Part shown: piece after piece, positions 51,329 to 60,583 of the stretch
How positions within the stretch are numbered: position 1 is the stretch's first letter
Layout of the letters: the number at the start of each line of letters is the position of its first letter
From: JAWPMT01 sp965242775
Lineage (GTDB): Bacteria; Bacteroidota; Bacteroidia; Cytophagales; Cyclobacteriaceae
Length of the DNA stretch: 64,000 bases
Assembly (NCBI GenBank): GCA_965242775.1
Contig: CBDETI010000014.1
Location: 248,001 to 312,000, forward strand
Direction of reading: 5' to 3'
Notes under the pieces: model-generated
What the model saw: only the letters and a program-made list of their open reading frames with translations
Databases searched by the model: none
Told to the model about the DNA's origin: nothing
Translations under genes and position numbers: made by a program

Positions 51329-52037
51329 TCAGTCCTCCAGATAGAAGTCCAGGGTGGATACCACCCTGACTTTTTTGATCTCGCCAGTGTTGACATCCCG
51401 GTCAAAGATACTGAACACACCCTGCCTGGCCGACTTTAACTTTCCGACTTTAGAACCCGAATCACGGGCAAATTTTTCTGCCGCCTGACGTGCATTTTTA
51501 GTGGCTTCCTCAATCATCTCGGGCTTGATATCATTGAGCTTTGTAAAAAGATATTGCACTGGCTGCCATTGATTTTTTGAACCCACAACAATGCCCTGAC
51601 CAATAATGGACGAAATATTTTGGGTCGCCTTTCGGAGTTTGTCCAGATCGTTGGTCCTGATGGTAAAATCAGCCAAAGCAATATATCGGTAAGGATTGTA
51701 GTTGTTCCCCCCGTAAACCTGCGCCTTGGTGTCCTGTATGTTTGGAGATCCTACGGTCAATTCGGAGCTATCAAAACCGTATTGATCAAAGTATTGTGTC
51801 AAGGTCGCGGATTGATCCACCAAGTTTTTTTGCAGCTCGTTAAGGTTGTTGCTAGAGACGGTAATCTGAATAGGCCACACAGCCAAGTCCGCGGCTACTT
51901 CTCGCTCAGCCAGGCCCCTTGACCTGTACCGTCCGATCCAACGCTTTCCCAGCTACATAGGTGTTGCCAACAAAATAACCTGCCAGTACTATACCGACAG
52001 ACAAAATAATGGATGGAACCAGGCCTGGCTTTTGCAT
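51329..52037 (-). pseudogene. SIMPL domain-containing protein, one frameshift
   Basis: About 236 codons. The N-terminal part (ATG at 52037) reads MQKPGLVPSIILSVGIVLAG, a signal anchor, through ALDRTVQVKG; the main frame continues as LAEREVAADLAVWPIQITV to the end. The frames meet near 51914-51918 in a GGGG run, where one extra G changes frame. The body (VVSTLDFYLED ending, ATKNARQAAEKFARDSG) fits the SIMPL (YggE-like) family, an exported protein of uncertain role. The break in a homopolymer points to sequencing error rather than loss of function. Confidence 0.8.
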
Positions 52038-52063
52038 ACGTATTTATTACGAGAAGATCAAAG

Positions 52064-53748
52064 CTAGCTCAATCTCTGTTCAAGCCAAAGAGCACACATA
52101 GAAACAGCGAACAGCCCGTACCAAACCCAGGGAGAGATAACAGACCGATCATAAACCAATGGCTTTTCCTCTCCAGTAAGGATCTGTGCATATTCCCTGT
52201 TTGTATCTTTAAGTCTGTTGGCTTCATGGAGTTTCCAATCATTAGGTCCAAACACGTAAAACGATCCAGCTGGCAGCTTATCAACCTTAACTTGCTGCCA
52301 TCCCGCCTCATCTGGCCATATCAGGATATTTGCGAGGTTGTTTCGAATCCAACTATCTTCCACTGCCAGGCGAACGCTCCCTATTGTTACCTGAGTAAAA
52401 TCTGACGCTAATTTCAGTTCGAAACGCGCTGGTTCATTGACCCTCACAAAATCCGGAGACACGAGTGTTTCTGACCCTTTTTTATCCAAAGTCATGTTAT
52501 TTAGTAGTTGTCGCCACACTCGCCGGTACTCAGCCTCTCCTCCGTTCAAGGATAGTTTGTAGGAATCAATTAGCCGTGGAATGGTGATAAACCCCAAGCC
52601 ATTTTTTACTTTCCAACCTACTACCCTACCATCCACCTCCACACTTTTCGCTGGTCGAAATAACAGTGAATGGTTGTGTCCTAACCACTGTTTTCCGACC
52701 CTCCTCAATATTCAATTCCAGTTCCTTAGAGTCCATGTCCACCCATCTAAAAAAATTAGTACCTTGATATTTTCCGAACCATACTACACCGAGTTCACCT
52801 CTTTTTAATAATTGTCCGATTGCTCTTTGCTCGGACACGGACAAGGATTGAAAAGCTTGATCATCCGTCATCAACAGAGAGAATTCTTTCAATATCTCCG
52901 TGCTTATTCGATCCAAATCCAGTGTTTCCATACCGGCGAACGCCTGATGAAAAAAGTCTGCAGAAATTTGCTGTCTTTGCGCTACTCCATACTCAGCAGC
53001 CAGCAGAAAAGTCTTCACCGTGCGCAATTCGAATGATGGTGTCCCCGATAGCACCAGCACCCTCCTGGGTTTAGGAGCAGCGACGTGGACTGGAACGATT
53101 TCAGAAAAAATGGTATCAGCATCTCTTATGCCATATAGATCCCATGCTAAATCCCCCGCCACCAGGGGTGTCCACAGAAAGCGTTTTCACCTGTTCATCA
53201 GGTGAAGCAACAGCTTCGGAAGTATTGAGACCAGGCCCTGAAAGTGTGATTTTGATATCATTCAAAACCCGACAGCCAATCTCTAATGTACCCGCTTTTC
53301 CGACCTCCCATCTCTCGGTGCTGAAGTCTGTAAAACCCTCGGGTTTCGTAGGTGATTCATGCAAAAAGTTGAAAGAGCTATTCAATGAAGCCAATTGCCA
53401 AGGTCTTAACCCCTTGCCAACCACTACAAGTGAATCAACATTAAAATTTCTCCTGGCAGCTGCAAATTCGTCGTAACTCTCAAAAATCCGGTATGCCCTT
53501 CTTTCCAGTTGCTTTAATGTCCCGTGCGAACTTCCTTCTGTGAGTATTGCAATCCTGGCCTTCGGTGACAGCCTGGTTTGGTAAGGCTTCAATACAATAC
53601 CCGCGATGGCAATAAAAGAAAGCGTGATCAATGTGAGCCGAAGGGGTCTCCGGACGGACCTACTCCTTCGCCACTCAAGAAAAAGTGCTAGTAACCACAT
53701 TACGGCTACTAGTATTACCTCCCACCCTGGACCTTTCATAAAATTCAT
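52064..53748 (-). pseudogene. Membrane protein of the MoxR cluster, two frameshifts
   Basis: About 561 codons in three frames. The N-terminus (53748) has two helices (GWEVILVAVMWLLALFLEW, LTLITLSFIAIAGIVL) and a domain with GSSHGTL and VVVGKGL. Near 53165 a CCCC run carries one extra base, and the frame continues as AGDLAWDLYGIRDAD. Near 52691 an AAAA run carries another, and the frame continues as LGHNHSLLFRPAKSVEVDG to the final helix PWVWYGLFAVSMCALWLEQ. It matches the glutamine-amidotransferase-like membrane protein usually encoded after DUF4175 in Bacteroidota BatA/MoxR clusters. It overlaps the DUF4175 gene by 4 bp. Both insertions are in homopolymers, so sequencing error is likely. Confidence 0.75.
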
Positions 53749-55994
53749 AAATCCGGGGACGCACTTAGCAGGTCGAGAAAAAGTTCGGAGTACTCATCTT
53801 GCGGTACCTGATTGACTGAAGGTCCATCACTATTCTGTGGCAACAAGCTGGTCAAGGCACTGCCTAACTCTTTCAGGTCCGAATAATCATGATTACCTAT
53901 CTCCTCAAGTTCCAATAAATTTTTCAAACCATTGAGTACATGTAGTAGTCGACCAGGCTCCTCAATAGCCATCCGCGCAACTTGTGTTCCCGCTTGTTCT
54001 AGGTCTGCTCTTAACTGCTCATCGAAAGGCTCCCCTTTCAATAAGGTCCCAATCGCCTCAATGCCCCTGGTTATTGCCTCAAATTTCCTCTCCTCTGTCA
54101 CCGGCGAAAGAAAAATTTCGGAATTCAATTCATCCAGGTCCCCGGTCAATCTGCTTTCACTTTCATTTACTGGTGGAGGATCGAAACCAATCCGTTGCAC
54201 ATAAACCCTGGCATGATTGCGAATTTCCTTCAGCAATTCATGCGCGCGATATTGATAAGGCAAGGACTTTTTGGGTTGGTAAAGTCGGAGATAAAGCTCC
54301 GCATCCCACATTTCGCTTAAAGCAGCCCTGAGTTTCGATTTGAGGGTCTGCGTATAAAATGTGGCTGTTTCTTCATCCTCGTGATTATGCAAAAATCCTT
54401 CTAGCGGATCTTCTTCTTCCCCAGGATCGAGAGACTCCTCATGGTCATGATCATGACCCTGTTCGGTTCCCCGGTCCATCCACTCACCCTCTTCATTCTC
54501 TTTATCGGTATCATGTCCAAATCGCACCACTACATCTTCCTCCTCTTCCTCATGCGAGTGGTCATGACCCTCCGCTCCCTCCGGCACTTCCTGATTTACC
54601 TCCAGGCCACTGTCCTCCTCTTCACCGATGAACTGACCATACTTTATCCGAAGGGACTTCTGGTCAAAGCCAAGTTCATTGCTTACGGCATTGAAATCTT
54701 CGTTGCTTTTCTTGCCTCTTTCGGCAACCAGCTTTTCGGTATCCAAGATGATTTGCAATTGGCTTCTAAAATAATCTGGCATCAAATCAACACCCAAAGC
54801 TCCTTGTAAGGAGAATTCGACCTGAGAAGTGTCCTTTAAGACAAAGAAGTAGGTCTCTGTGCGGTTACTTTGTGGAATTGGCTGGTGATTGTCTTCCGCG
54901 TATGCATAAAAATAAAGCTCGTTGCCTGGTTCCATATCATAATCGCTTGGGCTTAGCGTGATATTTCCGGTAAATGCCTCTCCTTCTACCTTGGAGTTGA
55001 AGGAAATTTTTTGTTCTCGAAATTTGATAGACTCTCCGGAGCCTTTGGAAATGGTAGCAATCAAATAGGCGTCAGTCAAGCCAAAGTCGTCCGACATGTT
55101 CACAACAACCGGAACTTGTATATCCGAACGAAAATCGAGGCGCTGAAACTGCGGAATTCCTTCTATGGTCAACTTTGGTGCCTGGTCCTCCAAAACACTC
55201 ATATTGTGGTAATCGCTTTCTGACTCCTCTCCATTTTCGGAATAGTGCAAAGTATATAGGCTATTCGCTATGGGCATTTCCAGGACCCACCTATTGTCGG
55301 TAAATCGAAAATACTGCACGCCATCAGTCTTCATATCGAGCCAAACTGAGTCCGGATTACCCGAGAAGACGGTGGACCAGGTAATGACAGAGCCTTCAAT
55401 GGCAGAGATATTCCAGCTTTCTAATTGACTTTTTGGTAATCCTGTATAGGCAGGAGGGTCAATATGAATATCAAACTTCTCAAGATAGAGGCTGTCGCCG
55501 GCCAGTTCGGGGGCAACGAGGGCACCTTGCTTTCGGTCCGGCCTTGGCGATTCCGGTTCATTTACCGACCATGCAAAAGCCACTAAATTCACGAGAACAA
55601 TCAAAAGACTACCAAAACCTAGTTCCTTCCACCGGATCGGGAAACTGATAACTTTCTCAGCCTGCAATAGAATGGCAGCCAGCCTTTGTTTTTGAATGGC
55701 AGCTAATCCACCGGCCGATGACTCCATGAAGAGGGCCGAGCTAAATTGAATATCAGGAAACTGGGAATTAGTTAATTCTATTGTCATCCTCAGATTGGGA
55801 AGAGACCGCAACTCCCTGACAACCAATGCAATGCCTAATATACCGGAAAGCATTGCAACAAGTGGAAAGCCTCCTACCAGCCCGGTGAAAAAATGAACAC
55901 CAATACCGATTAAAATAACCCAGGCCATCGCCTTGATGACGATCAACGTCCGCCACTTCAATTCCAACCTCTTCAGTATTGTTCCATCATTCAT
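53745..55994 (-). CDS. DUF4175-like membrane protein with His/Glu-rich insert
   Basis: A 749-residue protein: two N-terminal helices (ALVVRELRSL preceded by MAWVILIGIGVHFF; and LGFGSLLIVLVNLVAFAW), then Ig-like strands (KLTIEGIPQFQRLDF) and a long helical C-terminal part. Residues ~476-542 are extremely rich in His, Asp and Glu (GHDHSHEEEEE; GHDHDHEES; HNHEDEE) and could bind divalent metal. DUF4175 proteins sit next to BatA and MoxR genes, perhaps in envelope folding or aerotolerance. Overlaps the BatA gene by 4 bp. Confidence 0.85.
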   Translation of the reverse strand: MNDGTILKRLELKWRTLIVIKAMAWVILIGIGVHFFTGLVGGFPLVAMLSGILGIALVVRELRSLPNLRMTIELTNSQFPDIQFSSALFMESSAGGLAAIQKQRLAAILLQAEKVISFPIRWKELGFGSLLIVLVNLVAFAWSVNEPESPRPDRKQGALVAPELAGDSLYLEKFDIHIDPPAYTGLPKSQLESWNISAIEGSVITWSTVFSGNPDSVWLDMKTDGVQYFRFTDNRWVLEMPIANSLYTLHYSENGEESESDYHNMSVLEDQAPKLTIEGIPQFQRLDFRSDIQVPVVVNMSDDFGLTDAYLIATISKGSGESIKFREQKISFNSKVEGEAFTGNITLSPSDYDMEPGNELYFYAYAEDNHQPIPQSNRTETYFFVLKDTSQVEFSLQGALGVDLMPDYFRSQLQIILDTEKLVAERGKKSNEDFNAVSNELGFDQKSLRIKYGQFIGEEEDSGLEVNQEVPEGAEGHDHSHEEEEEDVVVRFGHDTDKENEEGEWMDRGTEQGHDHDHEESLDPGEEEDPLEGFLHNHEDEETATFYTQTLKSKLRAALSEMWDAELYLRLYQPKKSLPYQYRAHELLKEIRNHARVYVQRIGFDPPPVNESESRLTGDLDELNSEIFLSPVTEERKFEAITRGIEAIGTLLKGEPFDEQLRADLEQAGTQVARMAIEEPGRLLHVLNGLKNLLELEEIGNHDYSDLKELGSALTSLLPQNSDGPSVNQVPQDEYSELFLDLLSASPDL

Positions 55995-57139
55995 GCCTTA
56001 GAAGTTTGGTAAGAAACCCACCGTTCAAGTCCCAAAAGAAGCAGCATCAGGATAAGGACATGGGCATCAATAGGTTGAAAATTCGGGCCTCCGATACTTG
56101 ACATAGCCTGGTAGTCAAAGGTCGCAGGATCAACGGTCAATACTCCCTCGTCATCTAACAAGTTCCGCGCCATTGCGCTGATCAGTCGTGAGGGCAAACC
56201 CATTGCTGCCGCTCTCGACAGGGTCAGGTCTTCCGGGAGCCGAAAGCTCGTTGTTGTTATTTCGCGCCAATCTTTTAACATCTCTGATTCAAGCGCTACT
56301 AAATTGTTTCTTGCAGGCGGTTCGGTAGTGGAAAGCCAAAAAAGCCATTTTGCGCTTTCTGCGTTCTCCTCTTCCCGAAATGTCAGGATACTAAGGCGCT
56401 GAAGTGTGGATATAGCTGCCTCCAGTATCTGTTGAATAGGAAGGTACTTCTCCTCGGTAAAAAAAGCATAGGTAATGACCAACTCCTCACCATTTTGTGC
56501 TACCTCCTCTTGATAATCCGTATTCCACTCATCAAAACTCGCGATGACCTGTACGTACTTGTTGTCTTTTTTCACCTTGACGAGGGCATTAGAAAATGTG
56601 TCCGCCGGGGGCACGACCCACTCATATTGGACCGGAAACGACCTTTTTGATCCTTTAAAATCTTTTCGCAGCAGGGGAGAAATTACATGATAGCTGGTAG
56701 CAGTGACGGGAGGGTTAGCAAGGAGATAAAAGTAGTCGGTACCGATGCTGGGCTGTTGCTCTGTATACTTGGGAAAACCGTCTGCGAGCCATCGGACTTC
56801 AGCATCCTTCGGAATAGTGTCCAAATAAGCTGATATCCATGGGGAGTTCTCAAAGGCCCTATCTACTAGATACAGTCGTTTTGAAACTGTTTGATCCAAT
56901 CTCATTTGAGGGCTGGCGAGTAGAATCACCAGCAATGACAGTACTACTCCTCTGAGCAATAGAAGTAACCATTGCGTAGGCATCACTGATTTCATGGATC
57001 TGGTCTTTGTCTCTGTCAAAAACCTTAAACTGCCGAAGGGAATGGTCTTTTTCGCATTTCGACTTAAAAGATGAATCGCAATTGGCGCTAACAAACCAAG
57101 GAATCCCCAAAAGTAAATCGGCTGCAGGAAGGTCATCAT
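55991..57139 (-). CDS. BatA-domain (aerotolerance) membrane protein
   Basis: A 382-residue protein. Its N-terminus MMTFLQPIYFWGFLGLLAPIAIHLLSRN followed by IPFGSLRFL and VVLSLLVILLASP is the BatA N-terminal domain. No full VWA metal site (DxSxS) is visible, so it may be a BatA-like protein that lost it. A C-terminal helix (HVLILMLLLLGLERWV) closes the protein. Encoded between DUF58 and DUF4175 with 4-bp overlaps on both sides. Confidence 0.88.
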   Translation of the reverse strand: MMTFLQPIYFWGFLGLLAPIAIHLLSRNAKKTIPFGSLRFLTETKTRSMKSVMPTQWLLLLLRGVVLSLLVILLASPQMRLDQTVSKRLYLVDRAFENSPWISAYLDTIPKDAEVRWLADGFPKYTEQQPSIGTDYFYLLANPPVTATSYHVISPLLRKDFKGSKRSFPVQYEWVVPPADTFSNALVKVKKDNKYVQVIASFDEWNTDYQEEVAQNGEELVITYAFFTEEKYLPIQQILEAAISTLQRLSILTFREEENAESAKWLFWLSTTEPPARNNLVALESEMLKDWREITTTSFRLPEDLTLSRAAAMGLPSRLISAMARNLLDDEGVLTVDPATFDYQAMSSIGGPNFQPIDAHVLILMLLLLGLERWVSYQTSKA

Positions 57140-57996
57140 AGCAGGCGTTTTCGGTGGTTCAAAAATTGGTTGATGGTTTGATGCATGGGCCTGGAAAAAT
57201 CTACTTGGTAGTAGTCAATCCCACGTGAATGGAAATCATGTTTCAATGAAGAGAGCCATTGGTCTAATTGACGCGTATATTCATTGGCATGGTCTTCAGC
57301 AGTTAATTGCAATGACGTACCCGTTTCTAAGTCCTTCATTCTCACTGGCCCGGTAAAATCTAAGGACTTTTCCTGGCTACCGAGCAGATGGAATACCACC
57401 ACTTCATTGCGAGGAGTTCTTAATGACTGGACAAAAGGCACTAGGATCTCATCTTCGTAAAGGTCACTTATTACTACAAATAATTCCTTGGATCTCTTGT
57501 TGTTAATAACGGGAGCATTGAAATGTTGTGTCACTTCCAGGTGCTGTAACCGGTGAAGAAATCGTAGCCAGTGCCTCTTATCATTTCCAGATAATGAGGA
57601 TTCCCCGTCGGTCAAACTAATGTGATCTCCATTCTCCCTAGCTATAAATCCCAGTACGCCACAGAGCAGTTTTGCATATGTTAGTTTGCTCAGGTCCCCC
57701 TCCTCATATAACATCGATCTTGATGTATCAATAACAAAACTCACATCGACATTGGCTTCAACTTCCGACTGACGGACATAAAATCGATCCGTGCGAGCGT
57801 ACATTTTCCAGTCCAGCTGGCGTAAATCATCCCCCTGACTATAGGGGCGGTACTGACTGAATTCCATTCCCACTCCCAGCCTCTTACTTGGCTTTTTACC
57901 TACGTAATGCCCCAGTGCCAACGACCTGATTACCCAATCAAAGTCCTTGATTGATGCAAGTACCCCAGGATCAATATGGAATGGAGCTACCGCCAT
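57136..57996 (-). CDS. DUF58 domain-containing protein
   Basis: A 286-residue VWA-related protein. The DUF58 core is clear: GMEFSQYRPYSQGDDLRQLDWKMYARTDRFYVRQSE and the metal-type DTSRSM (DxSxS) near residue 92. DUF58 proteins are partners of MoxR ATPases in chaperone-like folding or assembly of envelope proteins. It begins one base before the end of moxR (TAATG) and overlaps BatA by 4 bp. Confidence 0.93.
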   Translation of the reverse strand: MAVAPFHIDPGVLASIKDFDWVIRSLALGHYVGKKPSKRLGVGMEFSQYRPYSQGDDLRQLDWKMYARTDRFYVRQSEVEANVDVSFVIDTSRSMLYEEGDLSKLTYAKLLCGVLGFIARENGDHISLTDGESSLSGNDKRHWLRFLHRLQHLEVTQHFNAPVINNKRSKELFVVISDLYEDEILVPFVQSLRTPRNEVVVFHLLGSQEKSLDFTGPVRMKDLETGTSLQLTAEDHANEYTRQLDQWLSSLKHDFHSRGIDYYQVDFSRPMHQTINQFLNHRKRLL

Positions 57997-58982
57997 TAGT
58001 GCTTTTTCAACAGGTGTTGGATTACTTTATCGGTGGTCAGTTTTTCCGATTCTGCTTTAAAGTTGAGCAGTATCCGATGCCTTAGTGCCGGCAGTGCTAC
58101 CTGATTAATGTCCTCTGGGATCACCGAAAACCGACCTCTCAATAAAGCATGCGCCTTAGCAGCCATTACGATTGCTTGTCCGGCTCTTGGCCCTGCACCA
58201 AAATCGACGTATTCGGTAATCATTTTGTCTGTCGTATACTGCGGACGGGTTGTCCTGACAAGTTCATTTATATAGCGAATGAGCGCATCGTCTATAAAAA
58301 CTTCCCTGGTGAGGCCTTGTAATCTGATGATTTCTTCACCATTTAGCACGGGCTCGATACGCTTATTGGCAACCCCTGTCGTGAGTTTTAGTATTTCTTC
58401 CTCTTCAGCCTCCTCGGGATAACCAATCAAGACATAAAGCAAAAATCGATCGACCTGCGCTTCAGGCAGTGGAAAAGTACCGGACTGTTCAATGGGGTTT
58501 TGTGTTGCTAACAAAAAGAATGGACGATCGAGTCTGTGGTCCTGACCAGCATAGGTCACTTTGTACTCCTGCATCACTTCCAGCAACGCAGCCTGAGTCT
58601 TAGGTGGTGTTCTGTTGATCTCATCGGCAAGGAGGATATTAGTGAAAACAGGCCCCTTATTGTACTTAAATGACTTGTGCCCTTCTCTGTCAGATTCTAT
58701 CACCTCCGTACCCAAAATATCAGTAGGCATCAGGTCGGGTGTAAATTGGATTCTGTTAAAACCGAGATTTACTGCCCTGGCGAGCGATTTGATCATGAGG
58801 GTTTTGGCCAGTCCAGGAAGTCCTTCTATCAAAACATGTCCTCCTGCCAGCATACCAACTATTAGTTGGTCCATAACGGCCTCCTGCCCCACGACCACCT
58901 TGTGTATTTCGTCTTTCATGAGACCGAGCTTTTGTACCAACTCCGTTACTTCAGCCTCCAGGGTATCCAAATCGTTTGCCAT
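57996..58982 (-). CDS. MoxR family AAA+ ATPase
   Basis: A 328-residue AAA+ ATPase. Walker A is GLPGLAKT near residues 54-61, Walker B is ILLADEINRTPPKTQ, sensor 1 is ATQNPIEQSGTFPLPEAQVDRF, and GAGPRAGQAI marks the C-terminal lid. MoxR proteins remodel or insert partners using ATP together with DUF58/VWA proteins. First of the tightly coupled moxR-DUF58-BatA-DUF4175 genes, and 16 bp after the DUF4159 gene. Confidence 0.95.
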   Translation of the reverse strand: MANDLDTLEAEVTELVQKLGLMKDEIHKVVVGQEAVMDQLIVGMLAGGHVLIEGLPGLAKTLMIKSLARAVNLGFNRIQFTPDLMPTDILGTEVIESDREGHKSFKYNKGPVFTNILLADEINRTPPKTQAALLEVMQEYKVTYAGQDHRLDRPFFLLATQNPIEQSGTFPLPEAQVDRFLLYVLIGYPEEAEEEEILKLTTGVANKRIEPVLNGEEIIRLQGLTREVFIDDALIRYINELVRTTRPQYTTDKMITEYVDFGAGPRAGQAIVMAAKAHALLRGRFSVIPEDINQVALPALRHRILLNFKAESEKLTTDKVIQHLLKKH

Positions 58983-58998
58983 TTCCTCTATTAGTTAT

Positions 58999-59652
58999 TC
59001 AGCTAGTCAACGCATAGGTGATGATGTTGACGCTAAATCGTGTATTGTCTATTTTGTACCAGCGTTTGTTGCGAAAGTCGTAATCCCATTCGCAACCGTA
59101 ATCCTTGTTGCTATAAAGGACCGCTATCCTACCGTTGATTTCTACTGCCTTCAAATAATCATGTACCAGATCATCGCCCCAGCCATTGAGCTCTTGTGCA
59201 GTGGCCGGCGGGCCGTCGAATTCGAAGAAGCTTCGATAGATATCGTGATCATTGGGAATTTTCTTGAGGGCATCCGCTCCGAAAGTTTTAGCCATTTGTT
59301 CTTCGAACGATTTAGCGAACAGGCCCTCAATATCGTGGTTGCAATCGTCGACGAATACGAACCCTCCGTTCTCAACGTAAGCTTTGAATCGTCGTTCTTC
59401 TTCTTGCGTAAATTGGACAAGTTTATGACCTGCCAAATAGCAGAACGGGCATGAAAAAATTCCGTCGCTACTGAGCGGCACAACATTCTCTACAGTATTT
59501 ACAGGAATTGTGGTGTATTGGACCAGAGAGTGAAGGATATTTGACGGCATCCGCTGATCCACATCCCAGTCTCCTGATTCGTATTGCAAGCGCGTAAAGA
59601 AAAACGATTCGCCACTTTCCAACTTTCCCATACTCAAGGCTAGTAACAACAT
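58999..59652 (-). CDS. DUF4159 domain-containing protein
   Basis: A 217-residue protein. FFFTRLQYESGDWDVD, then LVQYTTIPVN and FVFVDDCNHDIEG are the DUF4159 pattern, a fold related to glutamine amidotransferases. The visible ATG gives a very short hydrophobic start (MLLLALSMG). A run of eight A just upstream interrupts a possible longer signal peptide (IKKLFAFG), so the true start may be upstream and masked by a +1 error. Part of the MoxR cluster; exported role inferred. Confidence 0.85.
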   Translation of the reverse strand: MLLLALSMGKLESGESFFFTRLQYESGDWDVDQRMPSNILHSLVQYTTIPVNTVENVVPLSSDGIFSCPFCYLAGHKLVQFTQEEERRFKAYVENGGFVFVDDCNHDIEGLFAKSFEEQMAKTFGADALKKIPNDHDIYRSFFEFDGPPATAQELNGWGDDLVHDYLKAVEINGRIAVLYSNKDYGCEWDYDFRNKRWYKIDNTRFSVNIITYALTS

Positions 59653-60280
59653 TCCAAAGGCAAAAAGTTTTTTTTATCAAGTTGATGTGGTTGGGTTGAG
59701 TGGTAGTCGAAAACGGCCTCTCCGTGACAAGAGGTATTATTTCATGGTCAAAGGATCGAGGAAACAACCTTAAACGTCATTCCTGATGAAGTGAAACGGA
59801 AGTCAGGAATCTCAATCACAGCTAATAGAGAGATCCCGGTATTTCTCCCTATCGCTCGAAAACCGGGATGACGGAAGAGATCAAAACCGCGATGGTGAAA
59901 AGAGATAACAACCGGAAGGCCGAAATAAAGACAACAACCAAAATAACTAAGAAAAAAGAACGCGCAAACAAAACCCTGGCGTCATTCCTGATGCAGTGAA
60001 ACGGAAGTCAGGAATCTCAACCGCAGCTAATAGGGAGATCCCGGTATTTCTCCCTGTCGCTCGAAAACCGGAATGACGCAAGAGGTCAAAACCGCGATGG
60101 TGAAAAGAGATAACAACCGGAAGGCCGAAATAAAGACAACAACCAAAATAACGAAGAAAAAGGAACGCGTAAACAAAACCCTGGCGTCATTCCTGATGAA
60201 GTGAAACGGAAGTCAGGAATCTCAACCACATTCATTTGGTGCTCGCAGCGTTTTACCAAGAAAACTGGCAATATTTGAAA
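59653..60280. repeat. REP-like repeat array, left part
   Basis: No protein gene. From 59775 on, a 205-bp unit repeats: a 99-bp core framed by CGTCATTCC and GGAATGACG (or GGGATGACG) at 59775-59873 and 59980-60078, each followed by a 106-bp purine-rich spacer. Inside each core are two hairpins, ATTCCTGA/TCAGGAAT and ATCCCGGT/ACCGGGAT. A third copy starts at 60185 but stops after its first half at about 60230, where the GIY-YIG cassette begins. 59653-59774 shows nothing else. Confidence 0.85.
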
Positions 60281-60583
60281 ATGACAGCTAAGGGGGGCTA
60301 CGTGTACATCATTACGAACAAACACCGAACTGTGCTCTACACGGGAGTGACCAGCAATTTGTACGCTAGGATTCATGAGCATAAGATGGGCGTAGGATCA
60401 CAATTTGCGGCTAAGTACAAATGTGTGGACCTAATGTATTTCGAATTTTTCGAACACATAGAAATGGCTATTAACCGAGAGAAACAACTAAAAAAATGGA
60501 AGAGGTCCTACAAGGAGAACCTCATCAATACCATGAATCCGAATTGGCACGATCTATTTGAACAGGTGCAGGAAATGCAATAA
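60281..60583 (+). CDS. GIY-YIG nuclease family protein inside the repeat array
   Basis: A 100-residue protein from the ATG at 60281 (MTAKGGYVYIITN). It shows the GIY-YIG motifs in variant form (YVYIITN and LYTGVTSNL), the conserved Arg in LYARIHEHK, and the catalytic-type Glu in NREKQLKKWKR, then a basic tail with NPNWHDL. This is the compact YhbQ/UPF0213-like type, ~100 residues. It cuts or nicks DNA in relatives. The gene lies between a half repeat (60185-60230) and a full repeat (60594-60692), and is the only gene in the array. Confidence 0.85.
   Translation: MTAKGGYVYIITNKHRTVLYTGVTSNLYARIHEHKMGVGSQFAAKYKCVDLMYFEFFEHIEMAINREKQLKKWKRSYKENLINTMNPNWHDLFEQVQEMQ

Noticed and set aside
54359..54809. 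Plus-strand His/Pro-rich frames opposite the DUF4175 insert
   Set aside because: They are shadows of the repetitive GAC/CAT codons of the His/Asp/Glu-rich region.
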